Assembly (NCBI GenBank): GCA_913045625.1
Contig: CAJWPE010000001.1
Coordinates: 1 to 64,000, forward strand
DNA from: an uncultured Chloroflexota bacterium
GTDB taxonomy: Bacteria > Chloroflexota > Dehalococcoidia > Lucifugimonadales > UBA826
Direction of reading: 5' to 3'
DNA: 64,000 bases
In this document: piece after piece, positions 19,083-28,070 of the stretch
Layout of the letters: every line of letters begins with the position of its first letter
Numbering within the stretch: the first letter of the stretch is position 1
The notes under the pieces: generated by a model
What the model was told of the DNA's origin: nothing
Database searches by the model: none
Seen by the model: the letters and a program-made list of their open reading frames with translations, nothing else
Made by a program: the position numbers and the translations under genes

Positions 19083-20953
19083 TCAACCACCCACCATATG
19101 ATAGCCATTAAAAACAAGCCTACAACCATCACCAAAGAATAATTATATAAATACCCTGATTGAAAATATTTAAGCCTATCTGCAGATTTTTTCGTAGAAT
19201 TTCCTAAACCATCAATCCCAGTATCATTAACAATAACTCTATCGAATACGGTTAACCATCTAGCGAAAGTAAAGACAATTTTAGTGGCAATCCAAGAATA
19301 AGTTTCATCAAATAAAAATTTCCGGGAAACTACTTGGTATAAAAATTTAAAAGGTTTAGAAATAGCGTTAATTTCAATTGTTCTAGTGCCATAAATCATC
19401 CAACCCAAAAGAGCTCCAGAAAACGCAACCAGTATTGAAACTACAGTTAACCAAGGAATCATGTGAAATTTGTGATGATCATCAATAAATGCAGCAAACC
19501 CTTCCCATCCTGAGATTGGACTTGGAAATGCTAATAAACCAGAAAATAAAGCTAAAACACTCAAAATTATTAATGGATAAGTCATTATTCTAGGAGATTC
19601 ATGGGCTTTTTCAGCATAATCAGATCTAGCAGAAGATAAAAATATCAAACAATATAATCTAATCATATATAGAGAACTTAAAAACACACCAAACAACGTA
19701 ATTGGAAAAAACCAAGGATTATATTCCCAAATAGAAATCAGAATTTCATCTTTACTAAAAAACCCACTTAAAGGAACTATTCCTGCTAAAGAAAGACTAC
19801 CAATTAAAAATGTCATTGAAGTTATAGGCATTTTTTTACGAAGGCCACCCATCAATTCAACTTCAGTTTGATCATGCATTCCGTGCATTACACTTCCGGC
19901 ACCTAAAAAAAGTAGCGCCTTGGAAAAACCATGTAAAACTAAGTGGAAAAACGCTGCCGGAACTCCAAATGATCCCAAAGAAAGCATCATTAATCCCAAG
20001 TGACTAATAGTTGAATATGCCAAAACTCTTTTTATGTCTGTCATAACTAAAGCAATGGCTCCAGCTAGTATAAAAGTCACAATTCCTACAATAGAAATTA
20101 TCACCAAAATACCTGGACCCAATTCAAATAAAGGAAACATTCTTCCTACTAAATAAATCCCAGCTGCAACCATAGTAGCTGCATGGATCAATGCGGAAAC
20201 TGGAGTAGGACCTTCCATTGCATCAGGCAACCAAACATGTAAAGGAAATTGAGCAGATTTGCCCATAGCACCTAAGAAAATTAACAAAGAACTCCAAAAA
20301 ATCACTTCATTAGAAATTCCTCCTTCCTGAGCCACATGAATTATTGAAGATATATCAAAAGTGCCTGAAGCTTTAAATAAAATTATTATGCCAATTAATA
20401 ATCCTACATCTCCAATTCGAGTAGTAACGAAAGCTTTCTTAGCAGCTTCTGATGCAGATTTTTTTTCATACCAAAAACCGATTAATAAGTATGATCCCAA
20501 TCCCACCAATTCCCAAGCAAAATACAATAATAATAGATTATCTGACAAAACTAAGAGCAACATTGCTGCAGCGAATAAAGAATGAACAGCAAAATACCAG
20601 CCAAACCTCGAATCACCTTTCATATATCCTACAGAGTAAATTTGTACCAAAAAAGCAACAAAGGTGATTAAACCTATCATTACTATAGAAATCCTATCAA
20701 TTAACAATCCCCAGGAAATTTCCCATTCTCCTAAATCTATCCATGTAAAACTTGAATGAATAGAAAGTAATCCTCCATTAACAAAATCTATCAAAACAAA
20801 AATAAATATTAAAAATGCAATTCCTATTGACGCTATAGAAATAACAGCTCCTTGAGTAGGAATGTATTTACTAAAAAGAGCTATTATTAAAAATGCAAAA
20901 ACACATATGAGTGGAAGCATCCAAATTAAGTTATTTACTTGCAATAAATCCAA
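19079..20953 (-). CDS. nuoL: NADH-quinone oxidoreductase subunit L
   Basis: A 624-aa subunit, the largest of the membrane arm. It has the antiporter core (FAWELVGLGSYLLIGFWYEK, AQFPLHVWLPDAMEGPTPVSALIHAATMV, IKRVLAYSTISHLGLMM) and a long C-terminal part that includes the lateral helix and final anchor. It starts with TTG, behind AAGGG within the nuoK end. It lies 4 bases after nuoK and overlaps nuoM by ATGA. Confidence 0.96.
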   Translation of the reverse strand: MDLLQVNNLIWMLPLICVFAFLIIALFSKYIPTQGAVISIASIGIAFLIFIFVLIDFVNGGLLSIHSSFTWIDLGEWEISWGLLIDRISIVMIGLITFVAFLVQIYSVGYMKGDSRFGWYFAVHSLFAAAMLLLVLSDNLLLLYFAWELVGLGSYLLIGFWYEKKSASEAAKKAFVTTRIGDVGLLIGIIILFKASGTFDISSIIHVAQEGGISNEVIFWSSLLIFLGAMGKSAQFPLHVWLPDAMEGPTPVSALIHAATMVAAGIYLVGRMFPLFELGPGILVIISIVGIVTFILAGAIALVMTDIKRVLAYSTISHLGLMMLSLGSFGVPAAFFHLVLHGFSKALLFLGAGSVMHGMHDQTEVELMGGLRKKMPITSMTFLIGSLSLAGIVPLSGFFSKDEILISIWEYNPWFFPITLFGVFLSSLYMIRLYCLIFLSSARSDYAEKAHESPRIMTYPLIILSVLALFSGLLAFPSPISGWEGFAAFIDDHHKFHMIPWLTVVSILVAFSGALLGWMIYGTRTIEINAISKPFKFLYQVVSRKFLFDETYSWIATKIVFTFARWLTVFDRVIVNDTGIDGLGNSTKKSADRLKYFQSGYLYNYSLVMVVGLFLMAIIWWVVE

Positions 20954-20957
20954 AACA

Positions 20958-21272
20958 CTACCCTTTCAAAATATTCATTTCATCAACGTTGACAGAATTT
21001 TTATTTCGATAAATTCTCAAAATTATTGCTATAGCTAAAGCTAATTCAGCTGCAGCAATTGTTATTACAAAAACAATTAATACTTGTCCAAAAGTTTGAA
21101 TTTCTTGTCCAAAACCTCTAAATGCTACAAAACCAATCAAGTTTATATTTACAGCATTTAACATGAGTTCAATTGACATCAATATTAAAACTGCACTTCT
21201 CCGAGCTAGCACGCCATAAAGTCCTAAAGAAAATAAAAGTGCTGATAGAAATTGGAAGTGAATTATTGTCAA
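20958..21272 (-). CDS. nuoK: NADH-quinone oxidoreductase subunit K
   Basis: A 104-aa, three-helix MrpC-like subunit with GLYGVLARRSAVLILMSIELMLNAVN, which includes the conserved membrane Glu, and a second conserved Glu in AAAELALAIAIILRIYR. The TTG start directly follows the nuoJ stop, with GAGGG 7 bases upstream. It forms part of the proton-conducting chain between NuoH and NuoN. Confidence 0.95.
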   Translation of the reverse strand: MTIIHFQFLSALLFSLGLYGVLARRSAVLILMSIELMLNAVNINLIGFVAFRGFGQEIQTFGQVLIVFVITIAAAELALAIAIILRIYRNKNSVNVDEMNILKG

Positions 21273-21770
21273 TTATCTACCCTCTTCGTCTTGCCTAACG
21301 AGTACCACAGCTCCAATCAATGCGACTAATAAAACCAAAGACGCTACCTCAAATGGAATTGCCCAATCCTGAAACAAACTTACTCCTAGATCAATCATGT
21401 TAATGGGATCTCCTTGAGAAGAGGGCATTGCAGTCGCAACAATTGCATACAACATAATAGCTAAAACAGTTAAAGAAACTAAAACAGCTAATGGTTTTTG
21501 AGAATTATCAGTCAATCCTTTGAAATCCTCTAATCTTGTAAGCATTAAAGCAAATAAAATTACAATGACGACAGCGCCACCATAAATTAAAATCTGAACT
21601 AAAGCCAAAAAGTCAGCAAACGCTAGTAAAAATATTCCCGCAGTCCCTAACATAGCAACTAATAATGCAAACGCTGCATAAACTATGTTTTTAACTGTCA
21701 CCACTAAAACTCCTCCACCTACAACTAGAGAACTAGCAATAAAAAAAAGAATCAGGTCAATAGAAATCAT
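21273..21770 (-). CDS. nuoJ: NADH-quinone oxidoreductase subunit J
   Basis: A 165-aa hydrophobic subunit with five predicted helices. The third-helix motif LVQILIYGGAVVIVILFALMLT is the family hallmark; its Gly-rich pi-bulge is involved in coupling. It starts by 1-base overlap with the nuoI stop (TAATG) and abuts nuoK. It is tightly coupled in the operon. Confidence 0.95.
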   Translation of the reverse strand: MISIDLILFFIASSLVVGGGVLVVTVKNIVYAAFALLVAMLGTAGIFLLAFADFLALVQILIYGGAVVIVILFALMLTRLEDFKGLTDNSQKPLAVLVSLTVLAIMLYAIVATAMPSSQGDPINMIDLGVSLFQDWAIPFEVASLVLLVALIGAVVLVRQDEEGR

Positions 21771-22381
21771 TATTCAGCAGAATCCTTTTCTGAAGATTCA
21801 GAATTTAAACTTTTATCTAAAGTTAAAGGAATAACTGAACCCTCAGCAGGTTTTGGCTTAGAGACTTTTTCTTTGGGTTTACCACTATTTTTTTCGGGCT
21901 GTTTAGGAGTCCAATTTACTTTATTTTGGTATTCCATCCCCATTCCCAAAAGAGTGTCTAAATTTGCTCGGTTCCCATTCCTCTGATACTTGCTCAATTC
22001 ATGTTCATGAGACATTTCTATAGCATCAAAATTACAAACATCTACACAAATGCCACAAAGAATACAACGTCCTAAATTAATTTCAAATTCATTAATTATT
22101 TTTCGTCTTCCACTAATTCCTTCTTCATACTTTGGATTATCTTTCATCTCTGCAGTCATACATTGAGTAGGACAATTCCTAACACAAACCATGCATCCAG
22201 TACAATACGGTTCCGCAATGTTTGAATCCCAAAGCAGAGAAGGAAATCCCATAAAACGTTCAGCTACCTGAATACGCTTGTCTACTTTAGGATACTCTGC
22301 AGTCACAGAAGGCCTAAATGTTGTCTTCAATGTAACAATTAATCCTCTCAAAAATCCTATATTTTTTAATTGTTGGATCAT
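21770..22381 (-). CDS. nuoI: NADH-quinone oxidoreductase subunit I (two 4Fe-4S clusters)
   Basis: A 203-aa ferredoxin-like subunit carrying clusters N6a and N6b, bound by CTGCMVCVRNCPTQC and CILCGICVDVCNF. It passes electrons towards NuoB. After the core, residues from about 150 form a Lys/Pro/Ser-rich low-complexity tail (PEKNSGKPKEKVSKPKP) that most NuoI proteins lack. NuoC in this operon has a similar charged extension at its N-terminus. It starts 2 bases after the nuoH stop. Confidence 0.95.
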   Translation of the reverse strand: MIQQLKNIGFLRGLIVTLKTTFRPSVTAEYPKVDKRIQVAERFMGFPSLLWDSNIAEPYCTGCMVCVRNCPTQCMTAEMKDNPKYEEGISGRRKIINEFEINLGRCILCGICVDVCNFDAIEMSHEHELSKYQRNGNRANLDTLLGMGMEYQNKVNWTPKQPEKNSGKPKEKVSKPKPAEGSVIPLTLDKSLNSESSEKDSAE

Positions 22382-22383
22382 AA

Positions 22384-23517
22384 TTATTCCTTGAAGTTTT
22401 GGCTGTCTCTTAATTGAGAAGAGGAAACAACACGAACAGTGTCGCCAGAATCATATTTTTTAGATCTATTTGAAATCATATAAAACAAAACCCCAGTCAA
22501 AAATATAGAAATCACGGACAAAACAAAATGTGAAAACCCATAAAAAAGTACTACTGAAGTGATCACTACATTTAAAAACGACAAAGGTACTAATAATTTC
22601 CAACCAAATGCCATCAATTGATCAATTCTTAATCGAGGATAAGTACCTCTAATCCAAAAAATTAAATAAATTACCGATACTGTTTTAAACATGAATAATA
22701 ATATTGACAGAAAGTCATGTAAGCTTCCTTCAAATGGCATTTGTGGCCAAACCCAGCCACCCAAAAACAAAATTGTAGTCAAAACTGCTACAGTAAAAGT
22801 ATTCATATATTCTGCTAAATAAAATACAGCCCAATGAGCTCCACTATATTCAACAAATGGTCCTCCCACAACTTCTGATTCAGCATGATGGATATCAAAT
22901 GGAATTCTTCCTAATTCAGCTAATCCAGCAATAAAAAATATTACGAAAGCCAATGGTTGTTTCAAAATAAATGCAAAAGTTTGTTGTTGATTAACTATCT
23001 CAGTTAAGTTAAGCGATTGTGCCAACATGGCAATTGTTAAAATCGACATAATAAATGGAATTTCATAACTCACAAGTTGACCTGCAGCTCTCAGTCCTCC
23101 CATCACAGCCCATTTATTTGCTGACCCCCATCCTGCCATTACCAATCCCATAACTGTTAATACCGAAATAGCTGTAATGTAAAACAAACCTAAATCTGAA
23201 TCATCAAGAACAATACCGTCAGTAATTGGAATGGCTACCCACATTAATAATGCAGGTACCAATACAGCTATAGGAGCAATCCAATACACAGCTCTGTCTG
23301 ACCAAGAAGGTAATAAATCTTCTTTGATAACTAATTTAATGCCATCAGCTAAGGGTTGTAATATGCCCCTAAAACCAACATATTTCGGACCCATTCTTTG
23401 TTGAATCCATGCTAAAACTTTTCTTTCCATCAAAGTCAGATAAGCAGCAATTCCGGCTAAAATTGTAAAAATCATTCCTGCATATACAAAATATTTTAAT
23501 ATTTCCTGAAAATTCAC
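22384..23517 (-). CDS. nuoH: NADH-quinone oxidoreductase subunit H
   Basis: A 377-aa, eight-helix quinone-site subunit. Motifs: ERKVLAWIQQRMGPKYVGFRGILQPLADGIKL at the quinone cavity, ELGRIPFDIHHAESEVVGGPFVEYSG with the conserved acidic loop, and RGTYPRLRIDQLMAFGWK. It starts at GTG and overlaps nuoD by 4 bases (GTGA). The last about 40 residues form an extra hydrophobic and charged tail. Confidence 0.96.
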   Translation of the reverse strand: MNFQEILKYFVYAGMIFTILAGIAAYLTLMERKVLAWIQQRMGPKYVGFRGILQPLADGIKLVIKEDLLPSWSDRAVYWIAPIAVLVPALLMWVAIPITDGIVLDDSDLGLFYITAISVLTVMGLVMAGWGSANKWAVMGGLRAAGQLVSYEIPFIMSILTIAMLAQSLNLTEIVNQQQTFAFILKQPLAFVIFFIAGLAELGRIPFDIHHAESEVVGGPFVEYSGAHWAVFYLAEYMNTFTVAVLTTILFLGGWVWPQMPFEGSLHDFLSILLFMFKTVSVIYLIFWIRGTYPRLRIDQLMAFGWKLLVPLSFLNVVITSVVLFYGFSHFVLSVISIFLTGVLFYMISNRSKKYDSGDTVRVVSSSQLRDSQNFKE

Positions 23518-24635
23518 CTATCCACCTCACCCATGATGATGTCTATAGATCCCAAAACTAATACAGCATCAGCTAAATAAGTATCACGAAGCATCAATTC
23601 CAAAGCTTGTAAATTAACAAAAGAAGGGGGACGAACTTTTACCCTATAAGGCTTATCTGATCCATCACTAACAACGAACACCCCTAAATCACCGCGGGGG
23701 GATTCTGTTCGAACAAAAACTTCCCCTTTGGGAGGCCTAACCATTCCTCTAATTGGAGTAATAATTTCACCGTCAGGAAGATCGGCTAAAGCCTGTTCTA
23801 TAATTTTAATAGACTCTCTCATTTCTTGAACCCTAACAAAATATCTATCCCAACAATCACCTTTGCTTCCAATAGGAATACCAAAATCAAACCGATCATA
23901 TATTGAATATGAATCTGTAACTCTAATATCTTCTAAAACGCCTGAAGCTCGAAGAGAAGGCCCTGAAAGCCCTAAATCAATAGCCTCATCCGCAGTAATT
24001 ATTCCAATATCTTTAGTTCGCACTAAAAACATTTCATTATTTGAAAGTAGCTCGTCACATTCATCTACGCTTTTTTTCAACTCGTCAATTAATTTATGAA
24101 CTTTATCTTTAAAATCTTTCTCAACATCTTCTTTAATTCCACCTATTCGAATATAGTTATGCATTAATCTAGCACCAGTAACGCTTTCAAACAGCTCTTG
24201 AATTCTTTCTCTTTCTCGGAATCCATAAAGCATTGGCGTAGTAGCACCGGCATCTAAACCATAAACGCCATAAAACAACATATGACTAGCAATTCGATTT
24301 AATTCACACAAAATCACTCTAATATACTGAGCTCTTTCAGGAATTTCTAAATCCATTAATTTTTCTACGGCTAAAGAAAAGGCAAGTTCATTATTCAAAT
24401 TTGCAACATAATCTAATCTATCAAAAAGAGTAATTATCTGGTTGTATGATTCACTCTCACAAATTTTTTCTGATCCTCTATGAAGATATCCTATGTGGGG
24501 TTCAACTTTCTGGATCTTTTCACCATCGACCCAAATGACTAACCTAAATACTCCATGAGTACTGGGGTGTTGAGGGCCCATATTAATCATTAAATCTATG
24601 GCATCTTCATTTATTTGTGATTGAGATACTTGCAT
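23514..24635 (-). CDS. nuoD: NADH-quinone oxidoreductase subunit D
   Basis: A 373-aa 49-kDa-type subunit of the quinone-binding module, related to the NiFe-hydrogenase large subunit. It begins with NMGPQHPSTHGVFRL, containing the His that contacts quinone, and has HIGYLHRG and GDCWDRY; the C-terminus ends DIIMGEVDR. The hydrogenase Cys motifs are absent, as expected. NuoC and NuoD are separate genes here. It lies 3 bases after nuoC. Confidence 0.96.
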   Translation of the reverse strand: MQVSQSQINEDAIDLMINMGPQHPSTHGVFRLVIWVDGEKIQKVEPHIGYLHRGSEKICESESYNQIITLFDRLDYVANLNNELAFSLAVEKLMDLEIPERAQYIRVILCELNRIASHMLFYGVYGLDAGATTPMLYGFRERERIQELFESVTGARLMHNYIRIGGIKEDVEKDFKDKVHKLIDELKKSVDECDELLSNNEMFLVRTKDIGIITADEAIDLGLSGPSLRASGVLEDIRVTDSYSIYDRFDFGIPIGSKGDCWDRYFVRVQEMRESIKIIEQALADLPDGEIITPIRGMVRPPKGEVFVRTESPRGDLGVFVVSDGSDKPYRVKVRPPSFVNLQALELMLRDTYLADAVLVLGSIDIIMGEVDR

Positions 24636-24638
24636 TGT

Positions 24639-25253
24639 TTACCACTCTTGATAATCATGAAACGGAAAACTTTTTCTTCCCGGAAACCCTTCAAATTCTT
24701 CAAATAAAAGTAATGGAGATAAATTTGGATGACCTTCAAAAATTACACCAAATAAATCATGACTTTCTCTTTCAAACCAATTTGCAGTAGTCCAAATTTC
24801 TGAAATTGTGGGAATAGATAAATCATTAATAGACAGGTTACATTTAACAGCAATTTTTTGTCTGAATTTCAATGAGACTAAATGATAGTTCAGTTCAAAA
24901 GTTTCAGAAATGGCTTCATAATCAACTACTGTTACCAATGATAAATAATTAAATTGAAGATTTTCATCATTTTTCAAATAATTACAAATCTCTATCAAAT
25001 TTTTTTTATCCACAGTTATCGTCACAATATCTGCTTCAGCACCTATAGATGGTGATATGTTCTCTGGACAATTCGTGTCAAGAAAAGAAGAAAGTTGTAA
25101 GCTTTTTTCATCTAAGTTAACAGGAACAGTTGGAACTTCTCTTTCTTTACGAACTGGTTTCTTGGGTTCGGGTTTTTTAGCCTCAGATGTTTCATCTGAT
25201 ACCTCTGCACCAGTAGATTCTACTAATTCTTCACTATCGGGGTTTTCTGGCAT
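24639..25253 (-). CDS. nuoC: NADH-quinone oxidoreductase subunit C
   Basis: A 204-aa 30-kDa-type subunit. The signature ESHDLFGVIFEGHPNLSPLLLFEEFEG followed by RKSFPF marks the conserved C-terminal part. The first about 45 residues are an acidic then Lys/Pro-rich extension (EAKKPEPKKPVRKEREVPT), probably disordered and not part of the standard fold. It may mediate docking where the missing NuoEFG module would sit; that idea is speculation. It is located 19 bases after nuoB. Confidence 0.93.
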   Translation of the reverse strand: MPENPDSEELVESTGAEVSDETSEAKKPEPKKPVRKEREVPTVPVNLDEKSLQLSSFLDTNCPENISPSIGAEADIVTITVDKKNLIEICNYLKNDENLQFNYLSLVTVVDYEAISETFELNYHLVSLKFRQKIAVKCNLSINDLSIPTISEIWTTANWFERESHDLFGVIFEGHPNLSPLLLFEEFEGFPGRKSFPFHDYQEW

Positions 25254-25272
25254 CTAAATACACCTAATTTAA

Positions 25273-25839
25273 CTAAACATCTCTATTACGAGCATCTAAT
25301 TTAATTTTTTCTTGTAGTTGTAATATTCCGTACTGCAAAGCTTCTGGACGAGGTGGACATCCTGGCACATAAACATCTACAGGAATTAAATGATCTACTC
25401 CCATCACAACTGAGTATGACTTGTAATAGGGCCCACCATTAGTAGCACAACTGCCCATAGCTATTACCCATTTAGGATCAGGCATTTGTTCATATAAAAG
25501 TTTAATAGGGTCAGCCATCTTTTTAACAACAGTCCCCGCAACAATCATTACATCAGCCTGTCTTGGAGAAGGCCAAGTAACAATTCCAAATCTATCCAAA
25601 TCATGATGAGAAGCATGAGTGCTAATCATTTCTATAGCACAACAAGCTAAACCAAAAGAAAGTGTCCACAAGGAAGATTTTCTAGCTAAAGAAAATAATT
25701 CATCTGATTTTGCAGTCAACGCATTAGGTAAAACTTTATTAAAAACACTCTCTGCAGGATTGTTACCTTCACCATATTTATATCCCTGACCTAGAATTTT
25801 TTCTTGAGGAATAAATTGAGAATTTTCATTTATTTCCAT
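25273..25839 (-). CDS. nuoB: NADH-quinone oxidoreductase subunit B (cluster N2)
   Basis: A 188-aa subunit holding the N2 4Fe-4S cluster that reduces quinone. Ligands are the tandem Cys in GLACCAIEM, the Cys in MGSCATNGG, and [10 protein letters not shown] use ATG at 25839, which has AAGG about 9 bases upstream and overlaps nuoA by 10 bases; a TTG at 25860 would add seven residues and is less likely. It works next to NuoD at the quinone pocket. Confidence 0.95.
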   Translation of the reverse strand: MEINENSQFIPQEKILGQGYKYGEGNNPAESVFNKVLPNALTAKSDELFSLARKSSLWTLSFGLACCAIEMISTHASHHDLDRFGIVTWPSPRQADVMIVAGTVVKKMADPIKLLYEQMPDPKWVIAMGSCATNGGPYYKSYSVVMGVDHLIPVDVYVPGCPPRPEALQYGILQLQEKIKLDARNRDV

Positions 25840-26210
25840 TGCAACACACCTTTTTTCCAACCATAGATAATTCCAAAAAATAATATAGCCATAAATATAA
25901 GCATTTCATAAAAAACTGCAGCACTCACATAATCTTGTAGAAATACCATTGCCCAAGGAAAAAGAAAAACAGCTTCTATATCAAAAATTATAAAAAGAAT
26001 TGCAAAAATATAATATCTAATCTGAATTTGAGACCAATTATAGGGAGATGCTGGAATACCACATTCATATGGGGTATCTTTGAGCTCAGATGGCCTTCTA
26101 GGTGAAATTATCCTCGATGCTAAAAACATTCCTAGCGCAGCCAATACACCTACTACAGCAACTACTATTACGGCTATCCAATTTACATCATACATTTCAG
26201 AGAAATACAC
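25830..26210 (-). CDS. nuoA: NADH-quinone oxidoreductase subunit A
   Basis: A 126-aa, three-helix subunit. Hallmark: [11 protein letters not shown] with the conserved loop Cys, then [19 protein letters not shown]. It is the first gene of the complex I operon. The start is uncertain: GTG at 26210 is drawn here, and ATG at 26195 gives a more typical short N-terminus, but neither has a well-spaced Shine-Dalgarno. A promoter-like pair lies about 110 bases upstream, next to the divergent ggt gene. Confidence 0.93.
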   Translation of the reverse strand: MYFSEMYDVNWIAVIVVAVVGVLAALGMFLASRIISPRRPSELKDTPYECGIPASPYNWSQIQIRYYIFAILFIIFDIEAVFLFPWAMVFLQDYVSAAVFYEMLIFMAILFFGIIYGWKKGVLQWK

Positions 26211-26316
26211 CTCATATTAATATCTCAAAATCTAGGAATGAGTTTAACATATAAGAAGATTTCTAATAAGCAGATTTATGCATACAAATACTGCACAACA
26301 TTTTTCTTAAAAATTG

Positions 26317-26345
26317 TATAAACTAGTCAAAAATTCAAAGGTCAA
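26317..26345 (-). promoter_or_regulatory. nuoA: Candidate promoter of the nuo operon
   Basis: On the minus strand TTGACC (26345-26340) and TTTATA (26322-26317) are 17 bases apart. The transcript would start near 26309 with a leader of about 100 bases. The -35 falls inside the GTCAAAAA repeats that precede ggt, so regulation of the divergent genes could be linked. Confidence 0.5.
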
Positions 26346-26358
26346 AAAAGGTCAAAAA
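26326..26358 (+). repeat. Short direct repeats GTCAAAAA between nuoA and ggt
   Basis: GTCAAAAA occurs at 26326-26333, 26341-26348 and 26351-26358; the last two are 10 bases apart, one helical turn. They lie between the divergent nuoA and ggt genes and overlap the proposed nuo -35. They may be an operator, though AT-rich slippage could also explain them. Confidence 0.4.
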
Positions 26359-28070
26359 TGTCAAACGTTCAAACCAATCTAACATTTCAAAAATCTGAAC
26401 CTCAATCCACAAAAGGAATGGTTGCAACTAAGGACAGATTAGCCACTAAAGCAGGTATAGATATGTTAGAAGCAGGAGGTAACGCTATAGATGCTGCAGT
26501 TGCTGCATGTCTAGCAATAGGCGTTGTTGAACCAGAATCAAGCGGAATTGGTGGTGGTGGATATATGGTATTTCAAATGGGGAATGAAGGCGGTGTCATA
26601 GGATTTCCTATGAAGGGACCTTTGAAAGGAAATCCTAATTTTTATGAACTCACTGGAGAAGCATCTACCGAAGGATTTGGATGGGCAGGAGTTAAAAATG
26701 ATGAAAACATACATGGATTTAAATCTATTGCAGTTCCAGGTTGCTTAGCAGGTTTATACGAAGCACATAAAAGATTTGGAAAATTACCTTTTAAAGATAC
26801 TATTTCACCGGCAATTAACTTAGCAAAAAATGGATTTCAACCAGAATGGTTTTCTTTGTATAAATTTGCAGGAATGTTACCAATGTTAAATCGGTACTCA
26901 GAATTGGGAAAAACTTTTTTACCAAATGGCAATTTAAATTTCGCTCATATGACTAACGGTGAAAATAAGTTAATTCAGTCAGATTTAGCTCAAACTTTAT
27001 TAGCGATTCAAGAAGATGGAATTGATGCATTTTATCGAGGTGATATAACAAAAAAAATAGTTACGGACATTCAACAAAACGGCGGAATTATAGATTATAA
27101 CGACTTCGATCAATACAAACCTTTCAATTGGAAAGGATTAGAGTTTCAATATAGAAACAAAACGCTTCGCGTACCTCCATATGCTTCAGCAGGCATAACG
27201 AGTGCAATGACTTTAAAAATTTTAAATCAAATTAATTTAAGTTCTTTTGATCACAATTCTACTGAAATGCTTCATTACTATATCTCCGCCGCTAAAATGG
27301 CTTACTCAGATAGGTTTAAATACGTAGCAGATCCTGAATTTTCTGATGTCCCTTGGAATGGGCTTGTTTCAGATGAATATTCAAAAATTCGAGCTTCAGA
27401 AATTAAAGAAAATGCTCCTAAAAATTATGGATTTGGAAATCCTTGGATTCAGGAAGGAAGATCTCCCCAATCTCAACTAGACCCTAGTAATCCTAGACCA
27501 GACAACGGGACAACGCATTTAGCAGTAATCGACGGAGATGGTAACGCTGTTTCAATTACAAACACTATAATGTCAGGATTTGGTTCTGGAATAATTCCTA
27601 AAGGAACTGGCGTAGTAATGAATAATGGGATGATGTGGTACGACCCAGTACCTGGCAGAGTAAATTCTATCGCACCAGGAAAATATCCCTTAAACAATAT
27701 GACACCATGCTTAGTCTTGGGTGACAATGGAGTAGAAATTGCAGTAGGGGCTTCGGGGGGAAGAAGAATCACAAATTGTGTAACATCCTTGTTGGTCAAA
27801 ATGATTGATTACAAAATGAATCCTCAAGAGGCCATAGATGCTCCCCGTATAGACTGCAGCTCAGATTTCACAGATCTGACACCTGAAATTGCTGAAAATA
27901 CAATAAATGAACTGATTCAGAAAGGCCATAATATAAACGTACTTTCAAATGAATTGTTGAGATCAGGAATAAATATGTTTGCAAGCCCAGTAGCAATTAC
28001 CAGAAACAACAACCAACTACGGGCCGGTGTTGATTCTTTCCACACAGCAAACGCTCAGGGATTATCATAA
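26358..28070 (+). CDS. ggt: Gamma-glutamyltransferase/glutathione hydrolase family protein
   Basis: A 570-aa N-terminal nucleophile hydrolase. The self-processing site is DNGTTHLAVID, with Thr385 as the predicted nucleophile and new N-terminus of the small subunit. The large-subunit signature GGNAIDAAVAACLAIGVVEP...GIGGGGYMV is intact, and NNGMMWYDP and GASGGRRI line the active site. No signal peptide is visible, unlike classical periplasmic Ggt, so it may act in the cytoplasm on gamma-glutamyl or related amides. It is divergent from nuoA and converges with the DRTGG gene with a 6-base overlap. Confidence 0.88.
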   Translation: MSNVQTNLTFQKSEPQSTKGMVATKDRLATKAGIDMLEAGGNAIDAAVAACLAIGVVEPESSGIGGGGYMVFQMGNEGGVIGFPMKGPLKGNPNFYELTGEASTEGFGWAGVKNDENIHGFKSIAVPGCLAGLYEAHKRFGKLPFKDTISPAINLAKNGFQPEWFSLYKFAGMLPMLNRYSELGKTFLPNGNLNFAHMTNGENKLIQSDLAQTLLAIQEDGIDAFYRGDITKKIVTDIQQNGGIIDYNDFDQYKPFNWKGLEFQYRNKTLRVPPYASAGITSAMTLKILNQINLSSFDHNSTEMLHYYISAAKMAYSDRFKYVADPEFSDVPWNGLVSDEYSKIRASEIKENAPKNYGFGNPWIQEGRSPQSQLDPSNPRPDNGTTHLAVIDGDGNAVSITNTIMSGFGSGIIPKGTGVVMNNGMMWYDPVPGRVNSIAPGKYPLNNMTPCLVLGDNGVEIAVGASGGRRITNCVTSLLVKMIDYKMNPQEAIDAPRIDCSSDFTDLTPEIAENTINELIQKGHNINVLSNELLRSGINMFASPVAITRNNNQLRAGVDSFHTANAQGLS

